Source: Poriferisodalis sp965262965
GTDB taxonomy: Bacteria; Actinomycetota; Acidimicrobiia; Acidimicrobiales; Poriferisodalaceae
Assembly (NCBI RefSeq): GCF_965262965.1
Contig: NZ_OZ253573.1
Span: forward strand, 434,001 to 498,000
Direction of reading: 5' to 3'
DNA length: 64,000 nucleotides
A program made the translations under genes and the position numbers. The notes beneath the pieces were generated by a model, which saw nothing but the letters and a program-made list of their open reading frames with translations, had not been told where the DNA came from and searched no databases. This document shows, piece by piece, positions 17,819 through 26,820 of the stretch. The stretch's first letter is position 1. Each line of letters opens with the position of its first letter.

Positions 17819-18373
17819 ATGAGCGACAACCTCGCGAACCTCACCCGCGCCATCGAGCTGTTCGATTCCGTCTGCGCTCAAGTGCCCAGCGAAGCTTGGG
17901 ACAACGACTCCCCGTGCGAGGGCTGGACTGCACGCGATGTGCTGCGCCATCAGTGCGGAGTGCTCGACGCTCTTGCGTCAATCGCCCGTACGGGTGAACT
18001 GTCCTTTCCGACCATGCCCGACGCGCCTGCCGATCCCGCCGCGAGGTGGGCCGAAACCCGCGACGGCGTCACAGAAGCGCTCAACCTGCCTGGCGCTTTG
18101 GACCACGAGGGCAAGTGGTGGTTCGGGCCGATGAGCGTCGAGGCTCTCCTGGGTGTCGTGAGTTGGGATCCGCTGACACATTCATGGGACATCGCTCAAG
18201 CCGCAGGCATTGATGTTGAGCTGCCCGCAGACCTGTGCGAGATAAGCCTCAACACCATCAAGAGCATGGGCGAGGGCCCGCGCAAGATGAAGCTGATCAC
18301 CGATCCGGTCGAGATTTCCGACGACGCCCCGATCGCGGACCGTTACCTGGCATACGTCGGGCGTCAGCCATGA
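17819..18373 (+). CDS. DinB-like/TIGR03086-type metal-binding protein
   Basis: 184-residue four-helix protein of the DinB/mycothiol-dependent maleylpyruvate isomerase N-domain group common in actinobacteria. Conserved pieces: CEGWTARDVLRHQCG with its metal-binding His near residue 44 and DPLTHSWDIAQAAG with the second His and Asp. AAGGAG lies 11 bases before ATG 17819. Its stop overlaps the start of the metallo-hydrolase gene (ATGA), so the two are translationally coupled. Members often use a thiol cofactor; the reaction here is unknown. Confidence 0.75.
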   Translation: MSDNLANLTRAIELFDSVCAQVPSEAWDNDSPCEGWTARDVLRHQCGVLDALASIARTGELSFPTMPDAPADPAARWAETRDGVTEALNLPGALDHEGKWWFGPMSVEALLGVVSWDPLTHSWDIAQAAGIDVELPADLCEISLNTIKSMGEGPRKMKLITDPVEISDDAPIADRYLAYVGRQP

Positions 18374-19278
18374 GCGGCATCGACGAGCGTGCCGAACCCC
18401 TGCGCTGGCAGGTCGGCGACGTCAATATCACATCCGTGGCCGAGTCCGATACGCCGACCTCTCCGAGATTCCTGTACGACGGCTTGGGCAAGAACGACGT
18501 ACTCGCGCGCGCCGACGCCGCCCCATGGCTGCGACCGCACTTTGTCAGCGACGAGGGCTACCTGCTCCAGCGCATCCACTGCTGCGTGATCGAGGCAGGC
18601 GATCACCGCATCGCCGTGGACACCTGCGTCGGCAACGACAAGCAGCGCTCCAATCCGTTCTGGCACGAACAGCAGGGGCCGTTCCTCGACGACTTGGCTG
18701 CTGCGGGATTCCCGCCCGAGTCCATCACCCACGTGGTGTGCACGCACTTGCACGTAGACCATGTCGGTTGGAACACCCGGCTCGTCGACGGCGAATGGGT
18801 GCCGACGTTCCCGAAAGCGGAGTACCTGTTCTGCCGGGCCGAGTACGACCATTGGGAGAGCACCGACGATCTGTTCGGCGACGGTGTCTTCGACGACTCG
18901 GTGGCGCCGATTGTGGCGGCGGGCCTCGTCGAGATGATCGATCCCGATCATCAGATCTGCGACGAAGTGTCGTTCCAGTCCACGCCGGGGCACACCCCAG
19001 GCCACATCTCGGTGGTGGTCACCTCGAACGGCAAGCGGGCGATCATCACCGGCGACATGGCGCACACTCCCCTGCAGCTCGCAGACCCCGATCTGAGCTC
19101 GATGTTCGACACCGACCAAGACGAGGCCCGGGCCACCCGCCACGAAGTCTTCCCCGACTGGGCAAACGGCGAGACCCTGGTCATCGGCACGCACTTCGGC
19201 GCTCCGACGGGTGGAATCATGGTCCGCGACGGAGAGGGCTACAAGCTCGAATTCGAAGACGACGCCGAGCGGGTCTGA
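18370..19278 (+). CDS. MBL-fold metallo-hydrolase
   Basis: 302-residue metallo-beta-lactamase-fold hydrolase. The zinc motif HLHVDHVGW is intact (about residues 134-142), with further ligands in TPGHTPGHIS and ITGDMAHT, and a C-terminal GTHFGAPTGG. The pattern resembles quorum-quenching lactonase or AHL-lactonase-like and related hydrolases, but the family is broad. It overlaps the DinB-like gene by 4 bp, which suggests a shared small-molecule pathway, perhaps thiol-linked. Convergent with the oxidase gene at 19319. Confidence 0.85.
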   Translation: MSGIDERAEPLRWQVGDVNITSVAESDTPTSPRFLYDGLGKNDVLARADAAPWLRPHFVSDEGYLLQRIHCCVIEAGDHRIAVDTCVGNDKQRSNPFWHEQQGPFLDDLAAAGFPPESITHVVCTHLHVDHVGWNTRLVDGEWVPTFPKAEYLFCRAEYDHWESTDDLFGDGVFDDSVAPIVAAGLVEMIDPDHQICDEVSFQSTPGHTPGHISVVVTSNGKRAIITGDMAHTPLQLADPDLSSMFDTDQDEARATRHEVFPDWANGETLVIGTHFGAPTGGIMVRDGEGYKLEFEDDAERV

Positions 19279-19298
19279 ACGCGGCCCTGAACGCGGCT
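19275..19298. repeat. 12-bp tandem duplication at the convergent gene junction
   Basis: CTGAACGCGGCC at 19275-19286 is followed directly by CTGAACGCGGCT at 19287-19298. The first copy contains the TGA stop of the metallo-hydrolase, so the duplication lengthens the spacer only. It is one of several similar short duplications in the window. Confidence 0.85.
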
Positions 19299-19318
19299 CT
19301 GAGAACGGGCCAGCGGTC

Positions 19319-20734
19319 TCAGTGGCCGCCGCGCAGCAGCTCCGCTATCCCTGACATCAGGCGATCGGGCTTGCCCGTTCGCAGCTCGCGGTCATCGGCG
19401 ACGCCGAGGAGCGCTCGGCTCACGCGCACTCCGAGCCAGCGCAGCGGCTCGGGTTCCCAGCGCCGGGAGGTGACTCCCACCCAAGGGAGACTGGTGCGCT
19501 CGGTGTCGCGCTCGCAGATCAGCTCGGCCATCGTGCGACCCGCAAGGTTGGAAGCCGCCACGCCTTCGCCCACGTATCCACCGAGCACGCCTTGGCCGGT
19601 TTGCGGGTCGAAATGCACGCCCGGCAGCCAGTTTCGTGGAATGCCGAGCACCCCGCCCCATCGATGCGTGATGCGCGCATCTGCGAGCTGCGGAAGCATG
19701 TCGACCAGTACACGCCAGATCCGCCGGTGCATGCCCAGGTGGGTCTCGGCAGCCGGGACGATCCGCGAGCCGAAGCTGTAGGGCACACCGGTGGCACCAA
19801 AGGCGATCCGGTTGTCGGCTGTGCGCTGGCCGTAGGTCACCATGCGACGGTCGTCGGCAAAGCTGGGCCGGTTCGCCAGCCCAATGTCGTCGAACAGCTC
19901 GTCGGGCAGCGGCTCGGTGGCCACCATGCGCGAGTACACGGGCAGGATGTCGCGCCGTTGCCCTCGCAGGTCCCGGGTGTACGCCTCCATTGCCCTCACG
20001 ATCACCGGTGCCCGCACTTCGCTACCGCCAACCTGCACGGCCCCGCCGCCGATTGTCCTCGCTCGGGACTGCTCGTAGATCTCCGTCCCTGCCGATTCGG
20101 CGACCGCGGCGAGTCCACGGGCCAGCTTCGCGGGATCCACTACGGCTGACGGACCGAGCAGGATGCCGCTGTGCACGTCAGTGGCGTTCAGCTGCTCTGT
20201 TGCCTCGTCGGCATCGAGGCGGCGGATCTCGTCAGGAGTCAGCCCTATAGCCCGGGCCTCAGCGATATCCGCGACCTGGCGCTCGGCTTGGGGAGCAGTG
20301 CGCGCCACCCGGATCGTGCCGCCCTTTGCGTAGTCGCAGTCGATGCCTTCGGCGGCTGCGACCCTGCCGATCTCGTCCACCGCATCGAAGACGGCTCGAA
20401 GCAGGTGTCGTGATTCGGTGGGGCTCGAGCGCCGCGCATAGTCGCCGACAGAGCCGGCAAGCTCCCCCACCGCCCAGCCGCCATTGCGTCCCGACGCCCC
20501 GAAACCGCAGTAGTGCCGCTCCAGCACGGCGACGCGCAGCGATGGTTCGAGCTGCCGCAGGTAATACGCCGTCCACAGACCGCTGAACCCGCCGCCCACG
20601 ATGGCGACATCCACGTCAAGATCGCCATCGACGCCGGCTCGCGCCGTGATGGGCGGCTCCAGACGATCGATCCACAGCGGCGTGGTGGACGCCGTCTCGA
20701 GTGACCAAGGCTCAGAATCACCGTGAACGGCCAT
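19319..20734 (-). CDS. FAD-dependent amine oxidase (DAO family, PuuB-like)
   Basis: 471-residue D-amino-acid-oxidase-fold flavoenzyme. The FAD-binding motif VAIVGGGFSGLWTAYYL is near residues 44-60, then ERHYCGFGASGRNGGW, a pattern typical of gamma-glutamylputrescine oxidase and related amine/sarcosine oxidases. It would oxidise an amine to an aldehyde with release of hydrogen peroxide. Starts at ATG 20734, divergent from the acetyltransferase-agmatinase-pot genes with about 96 bp between. That neighbourhood supports a role in polyamine catabolism. No glutamyl-polyamine ligase gene is present here, so the direct substrate may be an acetylated or free polyamine. Confidence 0.82.
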   Translation of the reverse strand: MAVHGDSEPWSLETASTTPLWIDRLEPPITARAGVDGDLDVDVAIVGGGFSGLWTAYYLRQLEPSLRVAVLERHYCGFGASGRNGGWAVGELAGSVGDYARRSSPTESRHLLRAVFDAVDEIGRVAAAEGIDCDYAKGGTIRVARTAPQAERQVADIAEARAIGLTPDEIRRLDADEATEQLNATDVHSGILLGPSAVVDPAKLARGLAAVAESAGTEIYEQSRARTIGGGAVQVGGSEVRAPVIVRAMEAYTRDLRGQRRDILPVYSRMVATEPLPDELFDDIGLANRPSFADDRRMVTYGQRTADNRIAFGATGVPYSFGSRIVPAAETHLGMHRRIWRVLVDMLPQLADARITHRWGGVLGIPRNWLPGVHFDPQTGQGVLGGYVGEGVAASNLAGRTMAELICERDTERTSLPWVGVTSRRWEPEPLRWLGVRVSRALLGVADDRELRTGKPDRLMSGIAELLRGGH

Positions 20735-20830
20735 ATCGCGGAAACTACTGCCGCGACCAGTCGGTTCTTGTCGCCGCAGTAATGTCTCATGCGGCAGCGG
20801 GGTGCCGCAGGCGCCTGCGGGGGGTCTGCG

Positions 20831-21502
20831 ATGCGTGAGATCGAAGCAGTGTCTGTGGGCGAGCGTTCCGGCCTGACCTACGCCTGCATTGTCCCCGGAT
20901 GGGCCGCCGAGCTCGAGTCACTGGAGCTGGCCTCCCACCCGACCGCCGACCCGCACGACCTGTACGACGCCGACGCGTTCGACCAGCTGGCGCGTGACTT
21001 CTCCGAAGGCTGCTTCGCCGGATTCGACGGCGACGAGCTGGTCGCCATGGGCGTCGGCATCCGCTGCAACTTCGACCTGGCGAATCCGATACACACGATC
21101 GCCGACATCGTGCCCGACGACCACGGCGGCAGCGGCCACGTACAGGAGGGTCGTTGGTACTACGGCACCAGCATCGCCACCAGGCTCGCCTACCGTCGCC
21201 GCGGCATCGGAGCCGAGCTGTACGAGCTGCGCAAGCAGGTCTGCGGGGATCTCGGACTGGCGGGCATCGTGGCGGGAGGCGTCATCCCTGGCTACGCCGA
21301 CCACAAGGCGACCATGACCGCCGATGAGTACATCGCAGAGGTTCGAGCGGGCCGGCTCTATGACCGCACGCTGAGCTTCCAGATCGAGAACGGATTCTCC
21401 GCGGTGTGCGGATTGCCGAACTACATCACCGATCCGGCCACTGAGAGCTGGGCGGCGCTGATCGTGTGGCACAACCCAGAACTTCGAGGCGACGCCACAT
21501 GA
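20831..21502 (+). CDS. GNAT-family N-acetyltransferase
   Basis: 223-residue protein with the acetyl-CoA pyrophosphate loop RLAYRRRGIGAELYELR (about residues 118-134), the core mark of GNAT enzymes, followed by a long C-terminal strand region. Starts at ATG 20831. It overlaps the agmatinase-family gene by 4 bp (ATGA) and heads the same operon as potABC. An acetyltransferase here would fit polyamine acetylation before oxidation, but the substrate is inferred from context. Confidence 0.75.
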   Translation: MREIEAVSVGERSGLTYACIVPGWAAELESLELASHPTADPHDLYDADAFDQLARDFSEGCFAGFDGDELVAMGVGIRCNFDLANPIHTIADIVPDDHGGSGHVQEGRWYYGTSIATRLAYRRRGIGAELYELRKQVCGDLGLAGIVAGGVIPGYADHKATMTADEYIAEVRAGRLYDRTLSFQIENGFSAVCGLPNYITDPATESWAALIVWHNPELRGDAT

Positions 21503-22521
21503 GCGACGCTGCCGAGTCGTCTTCGGGCGGCGGGGGCTTGGTCGCCGGGGCTGACGCCTCCGACATCGGCGATCAGGCATTCCGGTCCGAAAGCCTGCGC
21601 GGCCGCTTGCCGGAGATGACCTACGGCGGGGCGCTGTCGTTCCTGCGCCGCCGCTACACACGCGACATCGCCGGCGCCGACATCGTCGTGTCGGGCATCC
21701 CGTTCGACATGGCCACTTCGAACCGGCCCGGTGCCCGGCTGGGGCCCCGAGCCATCCGGGCGGCCTCGGTCGGCCTCGCCGAGCTTGACGCGTACCCCTT
21801 CGGCTTCGACCCCTTCGAACACCTCGCCGTCGCCGACTACGGGGACTGCTTCATCGACTACGGCCACCCAACCGAAGCCGTCGAGCGCATTGAAGCCCAC
21901 TGCACAGAGATCCTTGCTCACGATGCGCAGATGGTCACGTTCGGCGGTGATCACTTCGTCACCTACCCCATCCTGCGAGCCCACGCCGCCAAGCACGGCC
22001 CGCTGGCACTCATCCACTTCGACGCGCATCCCGACACGTGGCCTGACGACGAGGGCCGGCTCGACCACGGCTCGATGTTCCTGCGAGCCCTGCGTGAGGG
22101 GATCATCGACCCGTCGGCTTCGGTGCAGATCGGCATCCGAACCCACAACGACGATCACGGCTTCACGGTCCTCGGCGCGCCCTGGGTGCATCGCAATGGG
22201 CCCGACGCCGTCATCGAGGTCGTGCTCGAACATGTTGCGGATCGTCACGCGTATCTCACCTTCGACATCGACTGCATCGACCCGGCTTTCGCCCCTGGCA
22301 CGGGCACGCCGGTATCAGGCGGTCTCACCACCGCCCAGGCACTCGAGATCGTGCGTGGCCTCTCGCCGGTCGACATCGTCGGAATGGATGTCGTGGAGGT
22401 TGCCCCCGCATACGACGTCTCCGAGATCACCGCTCTGGCAGCAGCGACCATCGCCCACGACTTCATCTGCACGCGTGCGGTGCGCGCGGGTGTCTCGCCC
22501 AACCCGGTGGGACTCACATGA
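21499..22521 (+). CDS. speB: agmatinase/ureohydrolase-family enzyme
   Basis: 340-residue ureohydrolase that hydrolyses a guanidino group to urea plus an amine; agmatine to putrescine is the usual reaction of this subgroup. The binuclear manganese motifs are complete: FGGDHF, FDAHPDTW and DIDCIDPAFAPGTGTP, followed by GMDVVEVAPAYD. The N-terminal 30 residues are a Gly/Ser-rich leader not seen in most homologues. It overlaps the GNAT gene upstream and potA downstream by 4 bp each. Related enzymes act on guanidinobutyrate or guanidinopropionate, so agmatine is likely but not proven. Confidence 0.85.
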   Translation: MSDAAESSSGGGGLVAGADASDIGDQAFRSESLRGRLPEMTYGGALSFLRRRYTRDIAGADIVVSGIPFDMATSNRPGARLGPRAIRAASVGLAELDAYPFGFDPFEHLAVADYGDCFIDYGHPTEAVERIEAHCTEILAHDAQMVTFGGDHFVTYPILRAHAAKHGPLALIHFDAHPDTWPDDEGRLDHGSMFLRALREGIIDPSASVQIGIRTHNDDHGFTVLGAPWVHRNGPDAVIEVVLEHVADRHAYLTFDIDCIDPAFAPGTGTPVSGGLTTAQALEIVRGLSPVDIVGMDVVEVAPAYDVSEITALAAATIAHDFICTRAVRAGVSPNPVGLT

Positions 22522-23633
22522 ACACAACCGCGGACGGGACCTCGGCCGGCACCGGTGCGCCGGCTGTGGAGCTGCGCGACATCTCGAAACGGTTCGGTGA
22601 TGTCGTAGCGGTCGACTCGGTTGATCTGCAGATCGCTGACGGCGAGTTCTTCGCGCTGCTCGGACCGTCGGGCTGCGGCAAGACTACGACGCTTCGCATG
22701 ATCGCCGGCCTCGACATTCCCAGCGAAGGCAACTTGTTGATCCACGGCGAAGAAGTCGCTTCGTCACCGCCGGACCGACGACCCGTCAACACCGTGTTCC
22801 AGGCGTACGCCTTGTTCCCGCACATGACGGTGGCCCAGAACATCGCCTTCGGCCTGAACATGCGCGGCATCCGCGGTTCCGAGGCTGATCGGCAGGTTGG
22901 CGAGGCAACCGCGCTCGTTCAGCTCGAAGGCATGGAACACCGTCGGCCCTCGCAGCTCTCGGGCGGGCAGCAGCAACGGGTCGCTCTGGCCCGGGCGCTC
23001 GTGAACCACCCCAAGGTGCTGCTGCTCGACGAGCCCCTGGGAGCGCTGGACCTGAAGCTGCGCCAGGAAATGCAGGTGGAGCTCAAGATCCTCCAGCGTG
23101 AGGTGGGCATCACGTTCGTGTTCGTGACACACGATCAGGAAGAAGCCCTGGCGATGAGCGACCGGGTGGGCGTGATGTCGCAGGGCCGCCTGCTGCAGGT
23201 CGGCACGCCCGCGGAGGTATACGAGCATCCCGCCAGCCGCTTCGTGGCCGACTTCATCGGGCGGACGAATCTGCTCGAAGGCGTCGTGGAGAGCCCTTCG
23301 ACGGTGCGCCTGCACGCTGGGGCAGTCGTTGCTGCACAGAGCAATCTGGCCGCGGGGACCCCGGCCACGTTGAGCGTGCGCCCGGAACAGGTGCGGCTGC
23401 ATCGGTTGGGCGAGGCGCCCGCCGGTGCTCCGTGCCTCGACGGCGTCATCCTCGACGTCACCTACCTCGGCCACGCCTTCGTCTACACGGTGTCGATTGG
23501 CGCGGCAGCCGGCACGAGCAACGACGCAACGACGGTCACCGCCCGGGTCGAGACCGGCGAGGCGGCACAGGCCGCAGGCGAGCCGGTCAGCGTGAGCTGG
23601 GCCCCGGCCACTACGACCGTCGTGGCGGACTGA
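22518..23633 (+). CDS. potA: spermidine/putrescine ABC transporter ATPase
   Basis: 371-residue importer ATPase. Walker A GPSGCGKTT at 49-57, Q-loop VFQAYALFPHMTV, signature LSGGQQQR, Walker B VLLLDEPLGALD, and a C-terminal TOBE regulatory domain (LSVRPEQVRLHRLGE). These match PotA-type ATPases. It overlaps the agmatinase gene (ATGA) and its TGA stop overlaps the potB ATG (TGATG). Part of the operon GNAT-speB-potA-potB-potC, with potD behind. Confidence 0.92.
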   Translation: MNTTADGTSAGTGAPAVELRDISKRFGDVVAVDSVDLQIADGEFFALLGPSGCGKTTTLRMIAGLDIPSEGNLLIHGEEVASSPPDRRPVNTVFQAYALFPHMTVAQNIAFGLNMRGIRGSEADRQVGEATALVQLEGMEHRRPSQLSGGQQQRVALARALVNHPKVLLLDEPLGALDLKLRQEMQVELKILQREVGITFVFVTHDQEEALAMSDRVGVMSQGRLLQVGTPAEVYEHPASRFVADFIGRTNLLEGVVESPSTVRLHAGAVVAAQSNLAAGTPATLSVRPEQVRLHRLGEAPAGAPCLDGVILDVTYLGHAFVYTVSIGAAAGTSNDATTVTARVETGEAAQAAGEPVSVSWAPATTTVVAD

Positions 23634-24556
23634 TGCCCACGCTGGGTCGCCGACCCAACCCAGCCAAAGCGCTGCTCACACCCCAGGAGCAGACCGCGCA
23701 GCGCCGGGCTCGGCGCATCGGGACGCTCATCGCCTCGCCCGGTGCGCTGTACCTGGGAATCTTCTTCATGGTCCCGTTGGGCCTTATCACCGTGTACTCG
23801 TTCGCCACCCGCACATCCACGGGCCGCACCTCGCTCAGCGGCTGGAACCTCAATTCCTACGACCGCCTCGCCGACGACGTGATCCTGGGCATCGTCGCCC
23901 GCTCGGCCTGGCTGGCGTTCATCACGACCGTGCTGTGTCTGGTGGTCGCGTACCCCTTCGCCTACTACTTGGCCACCCGCTCCCCCAGGGTCCGCGCCCG
24001 TCTGCTCGTGCTGGTGATGATCCCGTTCTGGACCAACGGACTCGTGCGGATTTTCGCGATCCGCTTCCTGCTCGGCTCGAACGGCCCGGCCTCAGCGCTC
24101 AGCGAGGCTTTGGGCTTCGGCACGTTCCGCATCCTGTTCACCCCCACTGCTGTCGTGCTGGGAATGGTGTACGGATTCCTGACGTTCATGGTGCTGCCGC
24201 TGTATGTGGCCCTCGAGCGCATGGACTGGCGCTTGGTCGAGGCCGCCCGCGATCTCTACGCCAGCGGCGCGAAGGCGTTCTGGCGGGTGACGGTTCCGCT
24301 GACCCGCTCGGGCATCGTGGCGGGCTGCGTGCTGGTGTTCGTGCCCAGCTTCGGCTCCTATGTCGTGCCCGAGATTCTGGGCGGCGCCAAGACGCTGCTC
24401 ATCGGCTCGTACGTGGCCCGCCAGTTCCAGGCTGCTCGCAACTGGCCGCTGGGCGCCTCGCTGAGCGTGCTGGTGATCGTGGCGATGCTCATCGCAGTGA
24501 CGATCAATCAGCGCAATTCGGAGAACGCCAAACGCACCCGAGCAGGTGCGCCATGA
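23633..24556 (+). CDS. potB: spermidine/putrescine ABC transporter permease PotB-like
   Basis: 307-residue permease with six membrane segments. The cytoplasmic coupling loop EAARDLYASGAKAFWRVTVP carries the EAA motif that touches the ATPase. The N-terminal basic stretch before helix 1 (QTAQRRARRIG) is long but normal for PotB. ATG 23633 overlaps the potA stop. Its own stop falls in the first copy of a 14-bp tandem duplication that separates it from potC. Confidence 0.92.
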   Translation: MPTLGRRPNPAKALLTPQEQTAQRRARRIGTLIASPGALYLGIFFMVPLGLITVYSFATRTSTGRTSLSGWNLNSYDRLADDVILGIVARSAWLAFITTVLCLVVAYPFAYYLATRSPRVRARLLVLVMIPFWTNGLVRIFAIRFLLGSNGPASALSEALGFGTFRILFTPTAVVLGMVYGFLTFMVLPLYVALERMDWRLVEAARDLYASGAKAFWRVTVPLTRSGIVAGCVLVFVPSFGSYVVPEILGGAKTLLIGSYVARQFQAARNWPLGASLSVLVIVAMLIAVTINQRNSENAKRTRAGAP

Positions 24557-24570
24557 CAGGTGCGCCATGA
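24543..24570. repeat. perfect 14-bp tandem duplication at the potB-potC junction
   Basis: CAGGTGCGCCATGA occurs at 24543-24556 and again at 24557-24570. The first copy supplies the potB stop and the second the potC start. A single copy would have given the ATGA overlap seen at other junctions of this operon, so the duplication appears to have split it and moved potC 14 bp downstream. Confidence 0.97.
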
Positions 24571-25403
24571 GCAGTCTCGACACTGCGGGTACCAAGCGCT
24601 CGTCTCGGCGGCTGTTGGCGGCGAACGCGTGGCTGGTGTTCACGTTCCTCTATGTGCCGATCGCCGTGCTGGTGGTGTTCTCGTTCAACGATTCCGAGCG
24701 GGTCAATGTCTGGCAAGGCCTCTCGGCGCGTTGGTACGGCGAGGCTCTTGGCAATACCCAGGTGGTCGGCGCGCTACGGGTGTCACTGGTCGTCGCTTTC
24801 ACCTCGACGATCGTGTCGACAGTGCTGGGCACAGCGGTGGCTCTTGCGCTCGACCGCTACCGCTTCAAAGGGAGGCGGGCGTTGGACGGCACCATCTACC
24901 TGCCCATCGTCATCCCCGATATCACGATGGCCGTCATGTTGTTGGTGTTCTTCGCCGAGGCGTTCAAGCTCATCGACACGTTCGGCCCGCGGCTCACCTT
25001 GGGTGTCACGACAGTCGCCCTCAGCCACATTGCGTTCAACATCTCGTTCGTCGCGGTGGTAGTGCGCGCCCGCCTGGATCAGTTCGACCGCACGCTCGAA
25101 GAGGCCGCACGTGATCTGTATGCCACCCCGTGGCGTACGTTCAGGAGGGTGACGCTGCCGCTCATAGCTCCAGGCATTGCGGCCGGCGCCCTGCTGGCGT
25201 TGACGCTGTCGCTCGACGACGTCGTCATTTCGGCCTTCACCGCCGGCCCGGGCGCTACGACTCTGCCGGTGTACGTCTTCAGCAGCATCCGCCAAGGCGT
25301 CACGCCCGAGCTAAACGCCATCTCCACGCTGATGTTGGCCGCCTCGATCACGCTGGTCGTGGCCTCGCTGGCACTGCAGCGGCCCCGGAGCATCACGCCG
25401 TGA
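24567..25403 (+). CDS. potC: spermidine/putrescine ABC transporter permease PotC-like
   Basis: 278-residue permease with six membrane segments and the EAA-type coupling loop EEAARDLYATPWRTFRRVTLP. LTLSLDDVVISAFTAGPG near the C-terminus is typical of PotC. I start at ATG 24567, in the second copy of the 14-bp junction repeat. It is followed after 83 bp by potD, so the four transporter genes form one unit. Confidence 0.92.
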   Translation: MSSLDTAGTKRSSRRLLAANAWLVFTFLYVPIAVLVVFSFNDSERVNVWQGLSARWYGEALGNTQVVGALRVSLVVAFTSTIVSTVLGTAVALALDRYRFKGRRALDGTIYLPIVIPDITMAVMLLVFFAEAFKLIDTFGPRLTLGVTTVALSHIAFNISFVAVVVRARLDQFDRTLEEAARDLYATPWRTFRRVTLPLIAPGIAAGALLALTLSLDDVVISAFTAGPGATTLPVYVFSSIRQGVTPELNAISTLMLAASITLVVASLALQRPRSITP

Positions 25404-25486
25404 ACCGGCACCACTCCACACAAGCACGCTCACACAGAGCAATTGATAGCGCGGCGTTCCGTTGGGGCGTCCATAAGGGAGGAAAC

Positions 25487-26695
25487 ATGACCGATTCAGC
25501 GAGCACCCGAGGCCGGCTGCGCCGCAGTCGATGGCTCGCCGTCACCGTTGTGGCTGTGCTGTTGCTGGCCGCATGCGGCGACGGCGACGGTGCCAGCGAG
25601 GCTGCTGCCACCACTGCAGCGACAGCCGATGCGGGAGACGCCGGTGATGCCGGTGACGCTGCGGCTGCGGACGACGGCTGCGAACCCGGCGAGACCGACG
25701 GCGATCTGACGTTCTACAACTGGGCCGACTACATCGACGAGGAATTGCTGGTCGCCTTCGAGGAGCAGTCAGGCATCAGCATCGACTACTCGGTGTATGA
25801 GTCGAACGAGCAGATGCTCACTCAGGTCGAGTCAGGCGCCGCCGTCTATGACCTGGTCGTTCCGTCGGACTACATGGTGGCGCTGATGATCTCGGAGGAT
25901 CTGCTGCTGCCACTGGAGTTCGATGCCTTGCCCAATGCCGCGAACCTCGACGATGCGTGGGACAACCCGCCGTTCGATCCCGATCACCGCTTCCATGTGG
26001 CGTACCAGTGGGGCACGACGGGCATCGGCATGACCTACGACATGCTCGACACGCTGGGCGGCGAGTCGTCATGGGCGGTCATCTTCGATGCTGAGACAGC
26101 GGCGTTGGTGCCGGGCGACATCTCCATGCTCGACGACGCGCCCGAGGCTGTTTCGGCCGCACTGAAATACTTGGGCTACAGCATCACTGAGGTGATCGAG
26201 TCCGGTAACGAGGAGGCCGTGCGCGAAGCGGGCGCATTGCTCAAGGCCACCAATGACCGGCTGCTGAAGTACGACTCGGTGACCTTCGGCGACGACCTGG
26301 TCAACGGCGAGGTCGATGTGGCACATGGTTGGAGCGGCGGGTTCGCCCAAGCCTTCTTCGAGACCGATGCGTATGAGACTCACGTGTACACCATCCCGAT
26401 CGAGGGCGGTGTCCGCTGGGTGGACACGATGGCCATTCCGTACAACTCCGACAACGTGTGCTCGGCGCACGCCATGATCAACTTCCTGCTCGACGCGCAG
26501 AACGGTGCGGCGTTGACGAACTACACCTACTACGGCAGCCCGAACGTGGCCGCTACGCCGTTCATCCTGGAAGAAATCCTCGACGACCCGGGCATCTATC
26601 CACCGCCGGAGGTGTACGCACGGCTGGAGTTGATCCCCCAGATGGGCGACTTGGGCTTGATCGTGCAGGACATGCTCACTGAGGCCAAGAGCTGA
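25487..26695 (+). CDS. potD: polyamine-binding lipoprotein PotD/PotF-like
   Basis: 402-residue solute-binding lipoprotein. Signal peptide with lipobox LLLAACG and lipidated Cys30, then an Ala/Asp-rich spacer, then the PotD fold: LTFYNWADYIDEELL, YDLVVPSDYMVALM, AHGWSGGFAQAFF. The Trp and Asp residues that line the polyamine site in PotD are present in these blocks. AAGGGAGGAAAC lies just before ATG 25487, the strongest ribosome-binding site in the operon, fitting the higher amounts needed of a binding protein. A strong hairpin 60 bp after the stop probably ends the transcript. Confidence 0.92.
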   Translation: MTDSASTRGRLRRSRWLAVTVVAVLLLAACGDGDGASEAAATTAATADAGDAGDAGDAAAADDGCEPGETDGDLTFYNWADYIDEELLVAFEEQSGISIDYSVYESNEQMLTQVESGAAVYDLVVPSDYMVALMISEDLLLPLEFDALPNAANLDDAWDNPPFDPDHRFHVAYQWGTTGIGMTYDMLDTLGGESSWAVIFDAETAALVPGDISMLDDAPEAVSAALKYLGYSITEVIESGNEEAVREAGALLKATNDRLLKYDSVTFGDDLVNGEVDVAHGWSGGFAQAFFETDAYETHVYTIPIEGGVRWVDTMAIPYNSDNVCSAHAMINFLLDAQNGAALTNYTYYGSPNVAATPFILEEILDDPGIYPPPEVYARLELIPQMGDLGLIVQDMLTEAKS

Positions 26696-26756
26696 GGGGG
26701 GCTGATCTGGGTTGGGTCGACCTCAGCTGGGATCAGCTGCACTGATCCGGCAACAC

Positions 26757-26784
26757 GCCGGGCTGGGCTTCGGCCCGGCCCGGC
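26757..26784. terminator. 12-bp-stem hairpin with TTCG loop after potD
   Basis: GCCGGGC-T-GGGC, loop TTCG, then GCCC-G-GCCCGGC: eleven Watson-Crick pairs plus one T-G pair around a stable tetraloop. It lies between convergent genes (potD and the VOC gene), so it could serve both. No T-run follows on the plus strand, so termination is plausible but not certain. Confidence 0.6.
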
Positions 26785-26790
26785 TCTGTC

Positions 26791-26816
26791 GCGCTCAGCG
26801 GTCGCGCTCAGCGGTC
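26791..26816. repeat. 13-bp tandem duplication
   Basis: GCGCTCAGCGGTC occurs at 26791-26803 and 26804-26816, perfect and adjacent, just before the 3' end of the VOC gene. Noncoding on both strands as far as I can see. Confidence 0.9.
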
Positions 26817-26820
26817 GCCA

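Noticed and set aside
19299..19322. Hairpin CTGAGA/TCTCAG as a terminator
   Set aside because: Only six pairs around a 12-nt loop and it overlaps the stop of the oxidase gene; too weak to call.
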